Assembly (NCBI GenBank): GCA_945897475.1 | Contig: CAMDFL010000032.1 | Span: 1-34,351 of the forward strand | Reading direction: 5' to 3' | Source of the DNA: Bordetella parapertussis | GTDB lineage: Bacteria; Pseudomonadota; Gammaproteobacteria; Burkholderiales; SG8-39 | Length of the DNA: 34,351 bases | Shown here: in pieces, positions 7,445 to 16,094 of the stretch | Position numbering within the stretch: the stretch's first letter is position 1 | Layout: each line of letters opens with the position of its first letter | The notes under the pieces: model-generated | What the model was told of the DNA's origin: nothing | The model's input: only the letters and a program-made list of their open reading frames with translations | Database searches by the model: none | Program-made: the position numbers and the translations under genes

Positions 7445-8365
7445 TTATCCCCGAAAGACCGGTTCGGGCTGACTGAAAAAGCTATGCAGGATGTGATAGC
7501 AAAGCAAATAGTTTTTCTGCTGGAAACTGGCGTGAGAAATCCCGGCCATCACCGAGAACTGCTTATCCGGATTGGGTAAACGATTGTAAAAATTACTCAG
7601 GTCTTCGATGCTGGCGATGCCATCCCACTGGCCGCGCATGATTAATATCGGCACGTTTAGCTTGGCTGGGTCGACCAGCGGCAACTTCGAACACATGTCC
7701 ACGTAAGTGCCGGTGGGCACCGAATCATCCAGAGCGAGTATCGCCTTGGAGAATGCCGCGATAGTCGCGTCATCCGCGGTTCCCGGATGATCGCGCGAAA
7801 AAATGCTTTGCACGAAGGCCTCGTTGATCGGTCGCCGGTTCACGGCGACGTATTCGGGTAAGCGTTTCTTGCGATCCGCCAGGGTCGGACTACCCTCGCC
7901 GGTCCACACGAACGCGTCCAGGGCAAGCCTTGCGACGCGCTCGGGATGCCGCTGGGCAAACAGAGCGGCTTTGAGCGCGCCCGAGGAGATGCCATACACC
8001 AGCAACTTCCCGGCGCCAGTGGTCTTGCTAATGTAATCACTGCCCGCCACCAGATCGTCGGCGCCGTTGGAGATATCGAAATTGATCGGCCGCTTCTTGT
8101 CCGAGCGGCCGTAGCCCTCGTTATCCATGCACCAGGTATCGAACCCGCGCGCGGCGAACCAGTCCATGACCGACGAATCGGGACGGCCCGGAACACTGAG
8201 ATCGAATGTCGGCTGCGAGGCCATTGAGGAACCATGCACGAACAGCACGGTTCCGCGTGTCGGCGCAGCGTTCGCTGTCTTACGCCAGAGAAACAGACGT
8301 ACATCACCCTTATCGGTCCAATGCTCCGTGCCCGCCAAAACCGGCGCTCCTGCCCCATCGCTCAT
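7445..8365 (-). CDS. alpha/beta-fold hydrolase
   Basis: This is a cytosolic hydrolase of 306 residues. The ATG at 8365 was chosen because GAGGAG (8371-8376) lies 5 bases upstream; an in-frame TTG at 8383 has no such site. The oxyanion-loop HGSS is at 44-47 and the nucleophile elbow GISSG at 125-129, with Ser127 as nucleophile. The acid Asp248 is in RGQWDG, and the His in GISHASF at 278 completes the triad. A helical cap with FVWTGEGSP follows strand 6. The fold supports an esterase, C-C hydrolase or haloperoxidase-like role, but nothing fixes the substrate. It precedes the Bug receptor gene by 26 bases and is probably co-transcribed with it, consistent with processing of an imported carboxylate or ester. 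Confidence 0.85.
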   Translation of the reverse strand: MSDGAGAPVLAGTEHWTDKGDVRLFLWRKTANAAPTRGTVLFVHGSSMASQPTFDLSVPGRPDSSVMDWFAARGFDTWCMDNEGYGRSDKKRPINFDISNGADDLVAGSDYISKTTGAGKLLVYGISSGALKAALFAQRHPERVARLALDAFVWTGEGSPTLADRKKRLPEYVAVNRRPINEAFVQSIFSRDHPGTADDATIAAFSKAILALDDSVPTGTYVDMCSKLPLVDPAKLNVPILIMRGQWDGIASIEDLSNFYNRLPNPDKQFSVMAGISHASFQQKNYLLCYHILHSFFSQPEPVFRG

Positions 8366-8465
8366 CAACGCTCCTCGATCCAAAATAATTGCATCCCAGG
8401 TCAGATATTACGACAAATAAATGGCCGAAGATGGCCGATTGACGGGCATCTCCAGCCATTTCTCC

Positions 8466-10397
8466 TCAAGTCGGCGTCCAGATTTTCCCGCCGCCACCGG
8501 CCATTTCCAGCAGCAATTCATTGGTGCGCTTAACGAACCCCGCAGGATCTTCCAGCGTCCCTCCTTCGGCGAGCAGAGCTTGATCAAATAAGAGGCGGCT
8601 CCAATCAGTGAATCGTTGCTTTTCGTCCTTCAACCGCTCAACCAGGGGATGCGCGGGATTGATCTCAAGGATGGGTTTGCTGGTCGGCACTTTCTGTCCC
8701 GCCGCTTTGAGAATTCGAGAGAGATTGCCGCTCATGTCGTGCTCGTCGGCGACCAGGCAGGATGGCGAGGAAGTCAGTCGATGGGTTACGCGAACCTCCT
8801 TTACCAGGTCGCCCAAAGCATCCTTCAAGCGCAGAGTCAGATCAAGGAATTCATCGGATTTCTTTTCCTGCTCTTTCTTCTCCGCTTCATCCTCAAGCGG
8901 GCCCAGATCCAGGCTGCCCTTCGCGGAGGATACTAATTGCTTACCCTCGAATTCGGTGAGGTGAGAAACCACCCACTCGTCCACCTTGTCGCATAGCAAC
9001 AAGGCTTCGATGCCGCGCTTGCGCAAGGCCTCCAGATGCGGGCTGTTTTTCGCGGCGAGAAAGGTATCGGCAGTGGCGTAGTAAATCTTGTCCTGGCCAG
9101 GCTTCATGCGCGACAGGTAGTCCGCCAGAGAAACCGTCTGTTCCTCGGTATCGGTATGGGTGGTAGAAAAACGCAGTAATTTGGAAATGCGCTCGCGATT
9201 GGCCTGGTCCTCGCCAACGCCCTCTTTCATTACCCGTCCAAACTCCTTCCAGAAGCTCGCATATTTGTCCTTCTGGTTTTCCGCCAGGTCCTCCAACATC
9301 TGCAATGCGCGCCGCGTGTTTCCGGAGCGAATCGCGTCAATGTCCTTGCTCTCCTGCAGAATCTCGCGCGATACGTTCAACGGCAGATCGTTGGAATCGA
9401 CAATGCCGCGAACAAACCTCAGGTAGGCGGGAAGCAATTGCTCGGCGTCATCGATGATAAATACGCGCCGCACATAGAGCTTTAATCCGCGACGGTGCTC
9501 GCGATCCCAGAGATCGAAGGGTGCGCGCGAAGGGATGTAGAGAAGCTGGATGTATTCCTGCCGGCCTTCTACGCGATTGTGGCTGTAGGCGAGCGGCGCC
9601 TCGAAGTCGTGGCCTATGTGCTTGTAGAACTCGTGGTATTGCTCCTCGGTGATATCGGATTTCGACCTGGCCCACAGCGCGCTTGCCTGGTTGACGGTTT
9701 CAATCTCGTCTTTTTCGATGTACTCGCTCTTGTCCTTGTCCCATTCGAATTTTTTCATGACGATGGGAATGGCGATGTGATCGGAGTATTTACGGATAAT
9801 TTCCTTCAGTCGCGAGTCGGACAGCAGCTCGTCCTCACCGTCGCGCAAATGCAGGATGACCTCGGTCCCGCGATCCATTTTATTCGCAGCATCAATGGTG
9901 TATTGGCCGGCATCACCGTTCATATCGCATTCCCAGCGCACCGCCTGATCGGCCGACACCCCTGCGCGGCGGGTGATCAAGCTGATCCGATCGGCTACGA
10001 TAAAGCCAGAGTAAAAACCCACGCCGAATTGCCCGATAAGCCGCGCATCCTTCGCTTGATCCCCGGTCAACGCCTTGAAGAACTCTCTTGTGCCGGATTT
10101 GGCGATGGTGCCGATGTTGCTGATGACTTCTTCGCGCGACATGCCGATGCCGTTATCGGAAATACTCAAGGTCCGCGCGCTTTTATCGAAAGCTATTCGG
10201 ATACGCAGTTCGGGGTCCGATTCGTAGAGCGCGTTGTTCGACAAGGCCTCGAATCGCAACTTATCGGCGGCATCGGAGGCATTTGAGACCAGTTCCCGTA
10301 AAAATATTTCCTTATTGCTATACAAGGAATGGATCATCAGTTGTAGAAGTTGCTTGACCTCGGCTTGGAAGCCTAGAGTTTCGGCGCTTGCTGACAT
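8466..10397 (-). CDS. htpG: molecular chaperone HtpG (bacterial Hsp90)
   Basis: This is the bacterial Hsp90, an ATP-driven homodimeric cytosolic chaperone, here 643 residues (E. coli 624). The N-terminal GHKL ATPase shows [12 protein letters not shown] with catalytic Glu35 and Asn39, DNGIGM at 81-86, and the lid/glycine motif GQFGVGFYS at 122-130. The middle domain contains the conserved [15 protein letters not shown], and the C-terminal dimerisation domain ends at a Gly-rich tail. The ATG at 10397 is chosen over a longer reading because CAGGAG lies 5 bases upstream and [14 protein letters not shown] aligns with the family start. A candidate heat-shock promoter precedes it at 10450-10477. It is divergent from the M16 peptidase gene. 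Confidence 0.97.
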   Translation of the reverse strand: MSASAETLGFQAEVKQLLQLMIHSLYSNKEIFLRELVSNASDAADKLRFEALSNNALYESDPELRIRIAFDKSARTLSISDNGIGMSREEVISNIGTIAKSGTREFFKALTGDQAKDARLIGQFGVGFYSGFIVADRISLITRRAGVSADQAVRWECDMNGDAGQYTIDAANKMDRGTEVILHLRDGEDELLSDSRLKEIIRKYSDHIAIPIVMKKFEWDKDKSEYIEKDEIETVNQASALWARSKSDITEEQYHEFYKHIGHDFEAPLAYSHNRVEGRQEYIQLLYIPSRAPFDLWDREHRRGLKLYVRRVFIIDDAEQLLPAYLRFVRGIVDSNDLPLNVSREILQESKDIDAIRSGNTRRALQMLEDLAENQKDKYASFWKEFGRVMKEGVGEDQANRERISKLLRFSTTHTDTEEQTVSLADYLSRMKPGQDKIYYATADTFLAAKNSPHLEALRKRGIEALLLCDKVDEWVVSHLTEFEGKQLVSSAKGSLDLGPLEDEAEKKEQEKKSDEFLDLTLRLKDALGDLVKEVRVTHRLTSSPSCLVADEHDMSGNLSRILKAAGQKVPTSKPILEINPAHPLVERLKDEKQRFTDWSRLLFDQALLAEGGTLEDPAGFVKRTNELLLEMAGGGGKIWTPT

Positions 10398-10449
10398 AAA
10401 TACTCCTGGATGGAAGGCTGAATTGAAGACTGAAATTAGACCCAGACAC

Positions 10450-10477
10450 AATTGGGGCATGGATGGGATTTTTCAAT
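10450..10477 (-). promoter_or_regulatory. candidate sigma32 (RpoH) promoter of htpG
   Basis: On the minus strand, TTGAAA (10476-10471) and CCCCAATT (10457-10450) are separated by 13 bases, close to the heat-shock consensus CTTGAAA-N13..15-CCCCATNT. The 5' untranslated leader to the htpG ATG would be roughly 45 bases. htpG is a classic RpoH target in proteobacteria. The C of CTTGAAA is replaced by A. Confidence 0.5.
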
Positions 10478-10594
10478 CCCCCTCCTTGCCACGCCGCCTT
10501 TGCGCGCCTGCGCCAAAGCAGCCGCGTTTGACAGATTCAAAGGCTAAAATGCCGGTCTGAACTTTTACTCAACCGACAGGTCTGAACAGAGTCC

Positions 10595-13420
10595 ATGAAA
10601 CTGCCCCAAGGTCCCCTTTTGCGCTCCCCATTCCGATCCCCGTTCCGATCCCTATTCCTGGCCGTTGCGATGATTGTTAGCGCGCACGGCCAGGCTCAAT
10701 CTCTTGGCGCCGTGGTGCCACTCCCGGCGCCGGTTGCCGCGCAGGTTCCCAACATCCAGCGGCTGGCCTCGTTGGAGGGGATCACCGAGTACCGGCTTGC
10801 GAATAATGGATTTCGCTTCCTACTCCTGCCCGACGCTTCGGTTGACACCGTCACCGTCAATATGACCTACCTGGTTGGCTCACGCCAGGAAGGCTATGGC
10901 GAATCCGGCATGGCGCATCTGCTGGAGCACCTGCTATTCAAGGGGACACCGCGATTTCCCAATATCCTGGCTTTGCTGCAAAAGCGTGGCGCCCAATTCA
11001 ACGGCACCACCTCCTACGACCGCACCAATTATTACGAGACTCTGACCGCGAGCGCCGACAACCTGGATTGGGCGCTCGCCCTGGAGGCGGACCGCATGGT
11101 CAACTCGCATGTATCTAAGCAGGATCTGGACTCGGAAATGACGGTGGTCCGAAACGAGTTCGAATCCGGCGAGAACAGTCCCATGCGTATATTGAGCCAA
11201 CGAGTCGCCGCCACCGCCTACCAATGGCATAACTATGGGCGCTCCACCATAGGCGCGCGTTCGGACATCGAAAACGTAACGATAGAGCGCTTGCGGGCAT
11301 TCTACAAAACCTACTACCAGCCGGACAACGCGGTTCTGGTCGTTGCCGGCAAGTTCGACGAAACCGCCACTCTGGACATGGTGCAAAAGCATTTTGGCGT
11401 GATTCCGAGGCCCGAGCGCGTGCTCCCGACCACCTATACCGCGGAACCCGTCCAGGACGGGGAGCGCAACGTGGTGCTGCGCCGGGTCGGCGATGTGCAA
11501 CTGGTTGGCGCGTTCTATCACCTGCCACAGGGTTCGCACCCGGATCACGCCGCGCTGGATATTCTGGTCGGGATTCTGGGCCATACGCCAGCGGGAAGAT
11601 TACATAAGGCCCTGGTTGAGCCCGGCATGGCGAGTTCGGTTTTCGGGTGGGAAGCCCAGTATCGCGAAGCGGGGTCTGCTTATTTCGGTGCGACGATTCG
11701 CCTTGGGCAGTCCCTTGATTCCGCGCGCGACACGCTGATCAAAACCTTGGAGGAGTTGGCGCTAAACCCCATTACTGAGGACGAACTCGAGCGGGCACGC
11801 ACTCGACTGTTGAATGATATTGATCGAACCGTCGCAAATGTACGCTCGCTTTCTCTCACCCTGACCGAAACCATTTCCATGGGCGACTGGCGATTGCTAT
11901 TCCTGCATCGCGACCTGTTGCGCAAGGTCAGCCTGGCGCAGGTGCAGGGGGTTGCGGCACGGTATTTAAAGTCCTCCAATCGGACCGTTGGCCTGTTCAT
12001 ACCAACCGCGAAACCAGACCGCGTAGAAGTCCCACAGGCGCCAGATATCGAGGAGGTCCTGCGTAATTTTCAAGGGGATCCGCGTGTCGCGCAGGGCGAG
12101 GCTTTCAATCCAACACCTGAAAATATCGAATCAAGAACCACACGCCGCACGCTGCCCGGCGGCATGCGGCTCGCCATGCTGCCTAAGAAAACACGCGGCA
12201 ACACCGTTGTCGCCCAAATCGGCTTGCGCTGGGGAGATGAACAAAGCAAGGCCGGCAAAAACGTCGCCTGCGGCATCGCCAGCGCCATGCTGCAACGCGG
12301 AACCCAAAAAAGGACCCGTGAGCAATTGTCGAACGACTTCTCCCGTCTCAAAGCCACCGTGGGCGTGAGCGGCGATGGAGCCTCGATCCAGACCATTCGC
12401 GAAAACCTTCCAGAGGCCATGCGTCTGATCGCGGAGGTTTTGCGGCAACCGACTTTCCCCGAGACGGAATTCGAACAGCTCCGGCTCTCGTCGATCTCTG
12501 GGCTGGAGGCACAACGCAGCGAGCCCAATGCCCTCTCCGGTCTGGAAATGAGACGGCATCTGGACCCCTACCCGCCCGAACATTGGCTCTACAACACAAC
12601 TCTCGATGAGAGAATCGAGCGCCTCAACAATGTTCGCCTGGAAGACGTGCGTGCCTGCTATCGCGATTTGTTTGGAGCGAGCAACAGTGAACTTGCCATC
12701 GTTGGGGATTTCGATATCGACGAAATGGCGCGCCTGGCCAGCGAGCTGTTCGGCGACTGGCGGAGTCCACGGACTTATATTCGTATCGCCTCGCGCCACC
12801 AGGATGTGCCCACAATTAACAAAGTCATTGAGACTCCCGACAAGGCCAACGCCATTTTCCGGGCGGCATTGGGCCTGAAACTCCGTGACGATCATCCCGA
12901 TTATCCCGCCTTGCTTCTGGGTAACTATCTTCTGGGCGGAGGTGTGACGTCCCGGCTATCCAATCGTATTCGTGAAAAAGAGGGTCTCTCCTACAGCGTG
13001 GGATCCTACCTCACCGCCAGCAGCCAGGATGAAAAAGGCGAATTCGGCGTATCGGCGATTTATGCGCCGCAAAATCGCGAGCGTGTGGAAGCCTTGATCC
13101 TGGAGGAAATAAGCAAAGCCTTAACCCAAGGATTTACAGACGACGAAGTAGGCGCGGCCAAAAAAGGCTATCTGGAGACGCGCCAGATCGCTCGCGCCCA
13201 GGACGGCTCGCTTGCCGGACGGCTGCTGTCCTACCTGGTGATCGATAGGCGTTTCGATTGGGATCGTCAAATGGAAGATCGTATCGCCGCGCTCACGCCA
13301 GCGAATATCCTCGAAGCGCTGAGGAGACATATCGACTCCAAGCGCTTGTCGATGATCAAGGCCGGGGATTTTTCGCCGCGCGCGACTCAAACCGCGACAA
13401 AGCCGCCGGCCGGACGCTAA
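10595..13420 (+). CDS. exported M16 (pitrilysin-family) metallopeptidase, fused active and inactive modules
   Basis: This is a zinc peptidase of 941 residues with an N-terminal signal sequence (hydrophobic LFLAVAMIVSA at about 20-30, likely cut near HGQAQS). The first M16 module has the inverted zinc motif HLLEH at 108-112, with Glu111 as base and His108/His112 as ligands, and a third ligand Glu188 in RNEFE 80 residues later. The second module, from about residue 510, has the M16 fold features (LPGGMRLAML, GLSYSVGSY) but no HxxEH; the equivalent stretch reads NVACGIASAMLQRGT. This is the usual active-plus-inactive clamshell, here in one chain rather than two subunits. It is a periplasmic peptidase, with substrate unknown. 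No clear ribosome site is seen. greB converges on it with only 23 bases between stops. Confidence 0.9.
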   Translation: MKLPQGPLLRSPFRSPFRSLFLAVAMIVSAHGQAQSLGAVVPLPAPVAAQVPNIQRLASLEGITEYRLANNGFRFLLLPDASVDTVTVNMTYLVGSRQEGYGESGMAHLLEHLLFKGTPRFPNILALLQKRGAQFNGTTSYDRTNYYETLTASADNLDWALALEADRMVNSHVSKQDLDSEMTVVRNEFESGENSPMRILSQRVAATAYQWHNYGRSTIGARSDIENVTIERLRAFYKTYYQPDNAVLVVAGKFDETATLDMVQKHFGVIPRPERVLPTTYTAEPVQDGERNVVLRRVGDVQLVGAFYHLPQGSHPDHAALDILVGILGHTPAGRLHKALVEPGMASSVFGWEAQYREAGSAYFGATIRLGQSLDSARDTLIKTLEELALNPITEDELERARTRLLNDIDRTVANVRSLSLTLTETISMGDWRLLFLHRDLLRKVSLAQVQGVAARYLKSSNRTVGLFIPTAKPDRVEVPQAPDIEEVLRNFQGDPRVAQGEAFNPTPENIESRTTRRTLPGGMRLAMLPKKTRGNTVVAQIGLRWGDEQSKAGKNVACGIASAMLQRGTQKRTREQLSNDFSRLKATVGVSGDGASIQTIRENLPEAMRLIAEVLRQPTFPETEFEQLRLSSISGLEAQRSEPNALSGLEMRRHLDPYPPEHWLYNTTLDERIERLNNVRLEDVRACYRDLFGASNSELAIVGDFDIDEMARLASELFGDWRSPRTYIRIASRHQDVPTINKVIETPDKANAIFRAALGLKLRDDHPDYPALLLGNYLLGGGVTSRLSNRIREKEGLSYSVGSYLTASSQDEKGEFGVSAIYAPQNRERVEALILEEISKALTQGFTDDEVGAAKKGYLETRQIARAQDGSLAGRLLSYLVIDRRFDWDRQMEDRIAALTPANILEALRRHIDSKRLSMIKAGDFSPRATQTATKPPAGR
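10628..10658 (+). repeat. 12-nt in-frame repeat in the M16 peptidase signal-peptide region
   Basis: Two copies of CC(A/G)TTCCGATCC... (10628-10639 and 10640-10651) and a partial third encode a repeated S-P-F-R motif in the charged n-region of the signal peptide. In-frame slippage would only lengthen this region by four residues per unit. Confidence 0.6.
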
Positions 13421-13443
13421 GCAAGCAGCTAAGCCTTCGAGCG

Positions 13444-13995
13444 CTAATCGAGCGTTTTGTAGGTAACGCCAAGGACATCAAGCCGCTCGATGCCCGCCGG
13501 CGTCTGCAATCTGACGGTATCGCCTTCGCGCGCGCGCAGCAAAGCCTTGGCGATCGGCGAAACCCAGGAAACACGCCCCTTCGCGGGGTCTGCCTCATCC
13601 ACGCCGACTATGCTTAGCGTGTGCTCATTGCCGCTACTGTCGGAATATTCAACCGTCGCACCAAAAAACACCTGCTCTTGATCCTGGTCGCCCGGATCAA
13701 CGACTTCTGCGGACTCCAGTCGCTTCATCAAATAGCGTATCCGCCAATCGATCTCGCGAAGACGACGCTTTCCATAAATGTAATCGCCATTTTCCGAGCG
13801 ATCACCGTTGGACGCCGCCCAGGATACCGTTCGCACCACCTCGGGACGGTCGGTTTCTACCAGGTATTTGAGTTCTCGCATCATTCGAAAATGACCCGCA
13901 GGCGTCATATAGTTCTTGCCGCCCGGCAGTCGAGGTTCCGAAGCGATAACTTCCTCGGCTTCGCCTTCAGATTCCTTGGTAAACGCTTTGCTCAT
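13444..13995 (-). CDS. greB: transcription elongation factor GreB
   Basis: GreB binds the RNA polymerase secondary channel and stimulates cleavage of backtracked RNA. The protein has 183 residues. After a variable 28-residue N-terminal extension comes the coiled-coil domain, starting NYMTPAGHFRM. The tip signature SWAASNGDRSENGDYIYGKR carries the acidic residues that coordinate catalytic magnesium; RRLREIDWRIRYLMKRLE continues the hairpin. The C-terminal FKBP-like domain contains GATVEYSD, VGVDEADP and SPIAKALL. DYIYGKRRLREID distinguishes GreB from GreA. The extension is acidic and Glu-rich. The start ATG at 13995 has GGGAAAG upstream. It is divergent from the ankyrin-repeat gene with about 104 bases between them. 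Confidence 0.93.
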   Translation of the reverse strand: MSKAFTKESEGEAEEVIASEPRLPGGKNYMTPAGHFRMMRELKYLVETDRPEVVRTVSWAASNGDRSENGDYIYGKRRLREIDWRIRYLMKRLESAEVVDPGDQDQEQVFFGATVEYSDSSGNEHTLSIVGVDEADPAKGRVSWVSPIAKALLRAREGDTVRLQTPAGIERLDVLGVTYKTLD

Positions 13996-14099
13996 CGAAG
14001 CTTTCCCGGGGAAACACCTATTGTCCTGTCCTCATTATAATTCCTGTTCTTGTTGGCATATCCGGTATCGGGCGCAGTAACCATAAACAAGGGGGAGTC

Positions 14100-14795
14100 A
14101 TGCAAATCGGCAACCGCACACGCGAATGGGTATTGGTAGCGCTGGTCATGTTCACTTCAATTCTGGCGAACATGCCAGAGGATATCCTGGCCCAATACAA
14201 CATCAATCGAGAGTACCTACTGGGTTTCCTCGCCTTGATTGTGTTCATGGCTCTGTTCTTCTATCTGAAATTCCAGTTCTTCTTCCTCGTGGTGCTGCTG
14301 GCAATTGGAGCGAACATGCCCGCACAGATATCGGATTCTCTGAATATTTCGAAGTGGCCGCTGGTTATAGCCATGGCATTGATGGTGGGCATTTCACTGA
14401 TCAACTATGTTGTCGCATTATTGCCTACCGGCCTTGAGCCCAAACCCAAGGAGAAAAGCGCCGAGGGTATCAAGGCGCTTTTCTATGCCATCGAAAAAGG
14501 CAATGTGGTCTATGCGCAGAAAGTGCTTTCAATGAATTTCGATCCCAACATGATCGCAGACAACGGCTATACGCCACTGATGTACGCGGCTGCGCGCGGT
14601 GATGCCAAGATGGTGGATCTTCTGTTGCGCAATGGATCCGATGTCAACATGATGAGCAAGAGCGGCGATACCGCCATTGAACTTGCACTCAAGACTGGCT
14701 TCACCGAAGTCGCCGATGCGCTGAAAAAAGCACGTGCCGAGCAGCTCGCCCGAGAAGAAGCCGCCCTGGTGGAGAAGGACGCGAAAGCCGCCTGA
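14100..14795 (+). CDS. inner-membrane protein with C-terminal ankyrin repeats
   Basis: The protein has 231 residues. Four hydrophobic segments (about 10-24, 40-56, 58-72 and 86-108) form a membrane domain. They are followed by a soluble part containing roughly three ankyrin repeats (123-153, 155-187, 188-212). The clearest repeat reads NGYTPLMYAAARGDAKMVDLLL, interrupted here only by family-normal variation. A short charged Ala/Glu-rich tail follows. GGGGGAG lies just before the ATG. The ankyrin part should mediate protein contacts, probably on the cytosolic face; the membrane part has no enzyme motif I recognise. No function can be assigned. It is apparently monocistronic; the 115 bases after it hold only loose GAGAC-like repeats before the next gene. 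Confidence 0.85.
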   Translation: MQIGNRTREWVLVALVMFTSILANMPEDILAQYNINREYLLGFLALIVFMALFFYLKFQFFFLVVLLAIGANMPAQISDSLNISKWPLVIAMALMVGISLINYVVALLPTGLEPKPKEKSAEGIKALFYAIEKGNVVYAQKVLSMNFDPNMIADNGYTPLMYAAARGDAKMVDLLLRNGSDVNMMSKSGDTAIELALKTGFTEVADALKKARAEQLAREEAALVEKDAKAA

Positions 14796-14910
14796 AAGGG
14801 CTATGAGATAGCTCTGATAGGGTTTTGAGACAACGCTGAGACGGCCATGAAACGACCCCGAGACGACTCTGGATCGCCTCGGATAGGATTGCATAGGGGG
14901 CGGCAAAACG

Positions 14911-16053
14911 ATGAAAGCTGTTAAGTATCAGAGCGGTCTCATGACCAAGTGCGACGCATCAATCTTTCTCGTCACCATGCTCGTTGCCGCGTCGCATGCG
15001 CTGGCGCAACGCCCGATCGCTGAGCGAATCAAGCTGCCACCGGGTTTTGAAATCAGCGTATTCGCCGAGAACATTCCCAACGCCCGATCACTCGCCCTGG
15101 GCAAAGGCGATATGGTGTTCGTTGGCACCCGAAGCGCTGGTCGTGTTTATGCGGTTCGCCATCGCGATGGCCGCGGCATACAAACTGTGACCATAGCCAG
15201 CGGCCTGAACATGCCCAATGGCGTTGCGCTGCGTGAAGGCGCCCTGTACGTCGCCGAGGTCAATCGGATTCTTCGTTACGACGACATTGAGAAGCGGGTC
15301 GAGGCTGGAACACGCCTGCCCCCACCCGTTGTCGTCACAGACAAATTCCCGAGCGATACCCACCATGGCTGGAAATTCATTCGTTTCGGCCCGGATGGCA
15401 TGCTCTACGTTCCGGTGGGCGCGCCCTGCAATATTTGCGCGCCAGACGCGGATCGATACGCCCTGATTTCGCGAATTCATTCCAACGGAACGGGGCATGA
15501 AGTCGTTGCACGCGGCGTGCGAAACTCCGTCGGATTTGACTGGCATCCGCAAACCGGCGAACTCTGGTTTACCGACAATGGACGGGATTGGCTGGGCGAC
15601 GACTTACCTTCGGATGAATTGAATCGGCTCACCAAGGCAGGGGCGCATTTCGGTTATCCGCATTGCCATCAGGGCGACCTTCGTGATCCTGAGTTCGGAT
15701 CGAAGCACGCTTGCGGCGAATTTACCCCCCCCGCGCTCAAACTCGGACCTCATGTCGCCGCCCTGGGAATGCGTTTTTATACCGGCACGCAGTTTCCCGC
15801 CGAGTATCACAACAATATTTTTATTGCTGAACACGGGTCATGGAACCGATCGAAGCGAATCGGCTATCGAATCAAGCGCGTCGTCTTATCCGGATCGACG
15901 GTCGTGAGACAGGAAGTGTTCGCGGAAGGCTGGCTCGATGGCGATTTTGTTTCGGGGCGCCCGGTGGATATCGAGGTGATGCCCGATGGTTCCCTTTTGG
16001 TATCAGATGATCACGCCGGTGCAATTTACCGCATTCGATACCGCGGAAAATAA
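14911..16053 (+). CDS. exported PQQ-type sorbosone/glucose dehydrogenase-like beta-propeller protein
   Basis: The protein has 380 residues and is related to soluble glucose dehydrogenase and L-sorbosone dehydrogenase. A signal peptide ends near ASHALA|QR (about residue 32). The six-bladed propeller then shows the motifs of the family: PPGFEISVFAE at 43-53, DTHHGWKFIRFGPDG at 149-163, an Arg-Asn pair at 204-205 matching the PQQ-contacting pair of sGDH, TDNGRDWLGDDLPSDELN at 221-238, and EHGSWNRS at 307-314. Cys173/Cys176 and Cys252/Cys268 could form disulfides. No haem motif is present. The real substrate and even PQQ dependence are uncertain in this branch. ATG 14911 has a G-rich site about 9 bases upstream; ATG 14941 is an alternative. 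It converges with nuoN, with 41 bases between stops. Confidence 0.85.
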   Translation: MKAVKYQSGLMTKCDASIFLVTMLVAASHALAQRPIAERIKLPPGFEISVFAENIPNARSLALGKGDMVFVGTRSAGRVYAVRHRDGRGIQTVTIASGLNMPNGVALREGALYVAEVNRILRYDDIEKRVEAGTRLPPPVVVTDKFPSDTHHGWKFIRFGPDGMLYVPVGAPCNICAPDADRYALISRIHSNGTGHEVVARGVRNSVGFDWHPQTGELWFTDNGRDWLGDDLPSDELNRLTKAGAHFGYPHCHQGDLRDPEFGSKHACGEFTPPALKLGPHVAALGMRFYTGTQFPAEYHNNIFIAEHGSWNRSKRIGYRIKRVVLSGSTVVRQEVFAEGWLDGDFVSGRPVDIEVMPDGSLLVSDDHAGAIYRIRYRGK

Positions 16054-16094
16054 AATCAATTGCAACGGGGCCGCGCGATGGCGCGTGATTGCGA

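Noticed and set aside
10528-10550. TTGACA followed by TAAAAT upstream of the M16 peptidase as a sigma70 promoter
   Set aside because: Only 11 bases separate the hexamers, far below the 16-18 needed.
14796-14910. GAGAC-like repeats after the ankyrin gene
   Set aside because: Copies are short, irregularly spaced and imperfect; nothing beyond what chance and local composition could give.
16072-16085. Hairpin between the dehydrogenase gene and nuoN as terminator
   Set aside because: The stem is only 5 bp (CGCGC/GCGCG) and no T tract follows on either strand.
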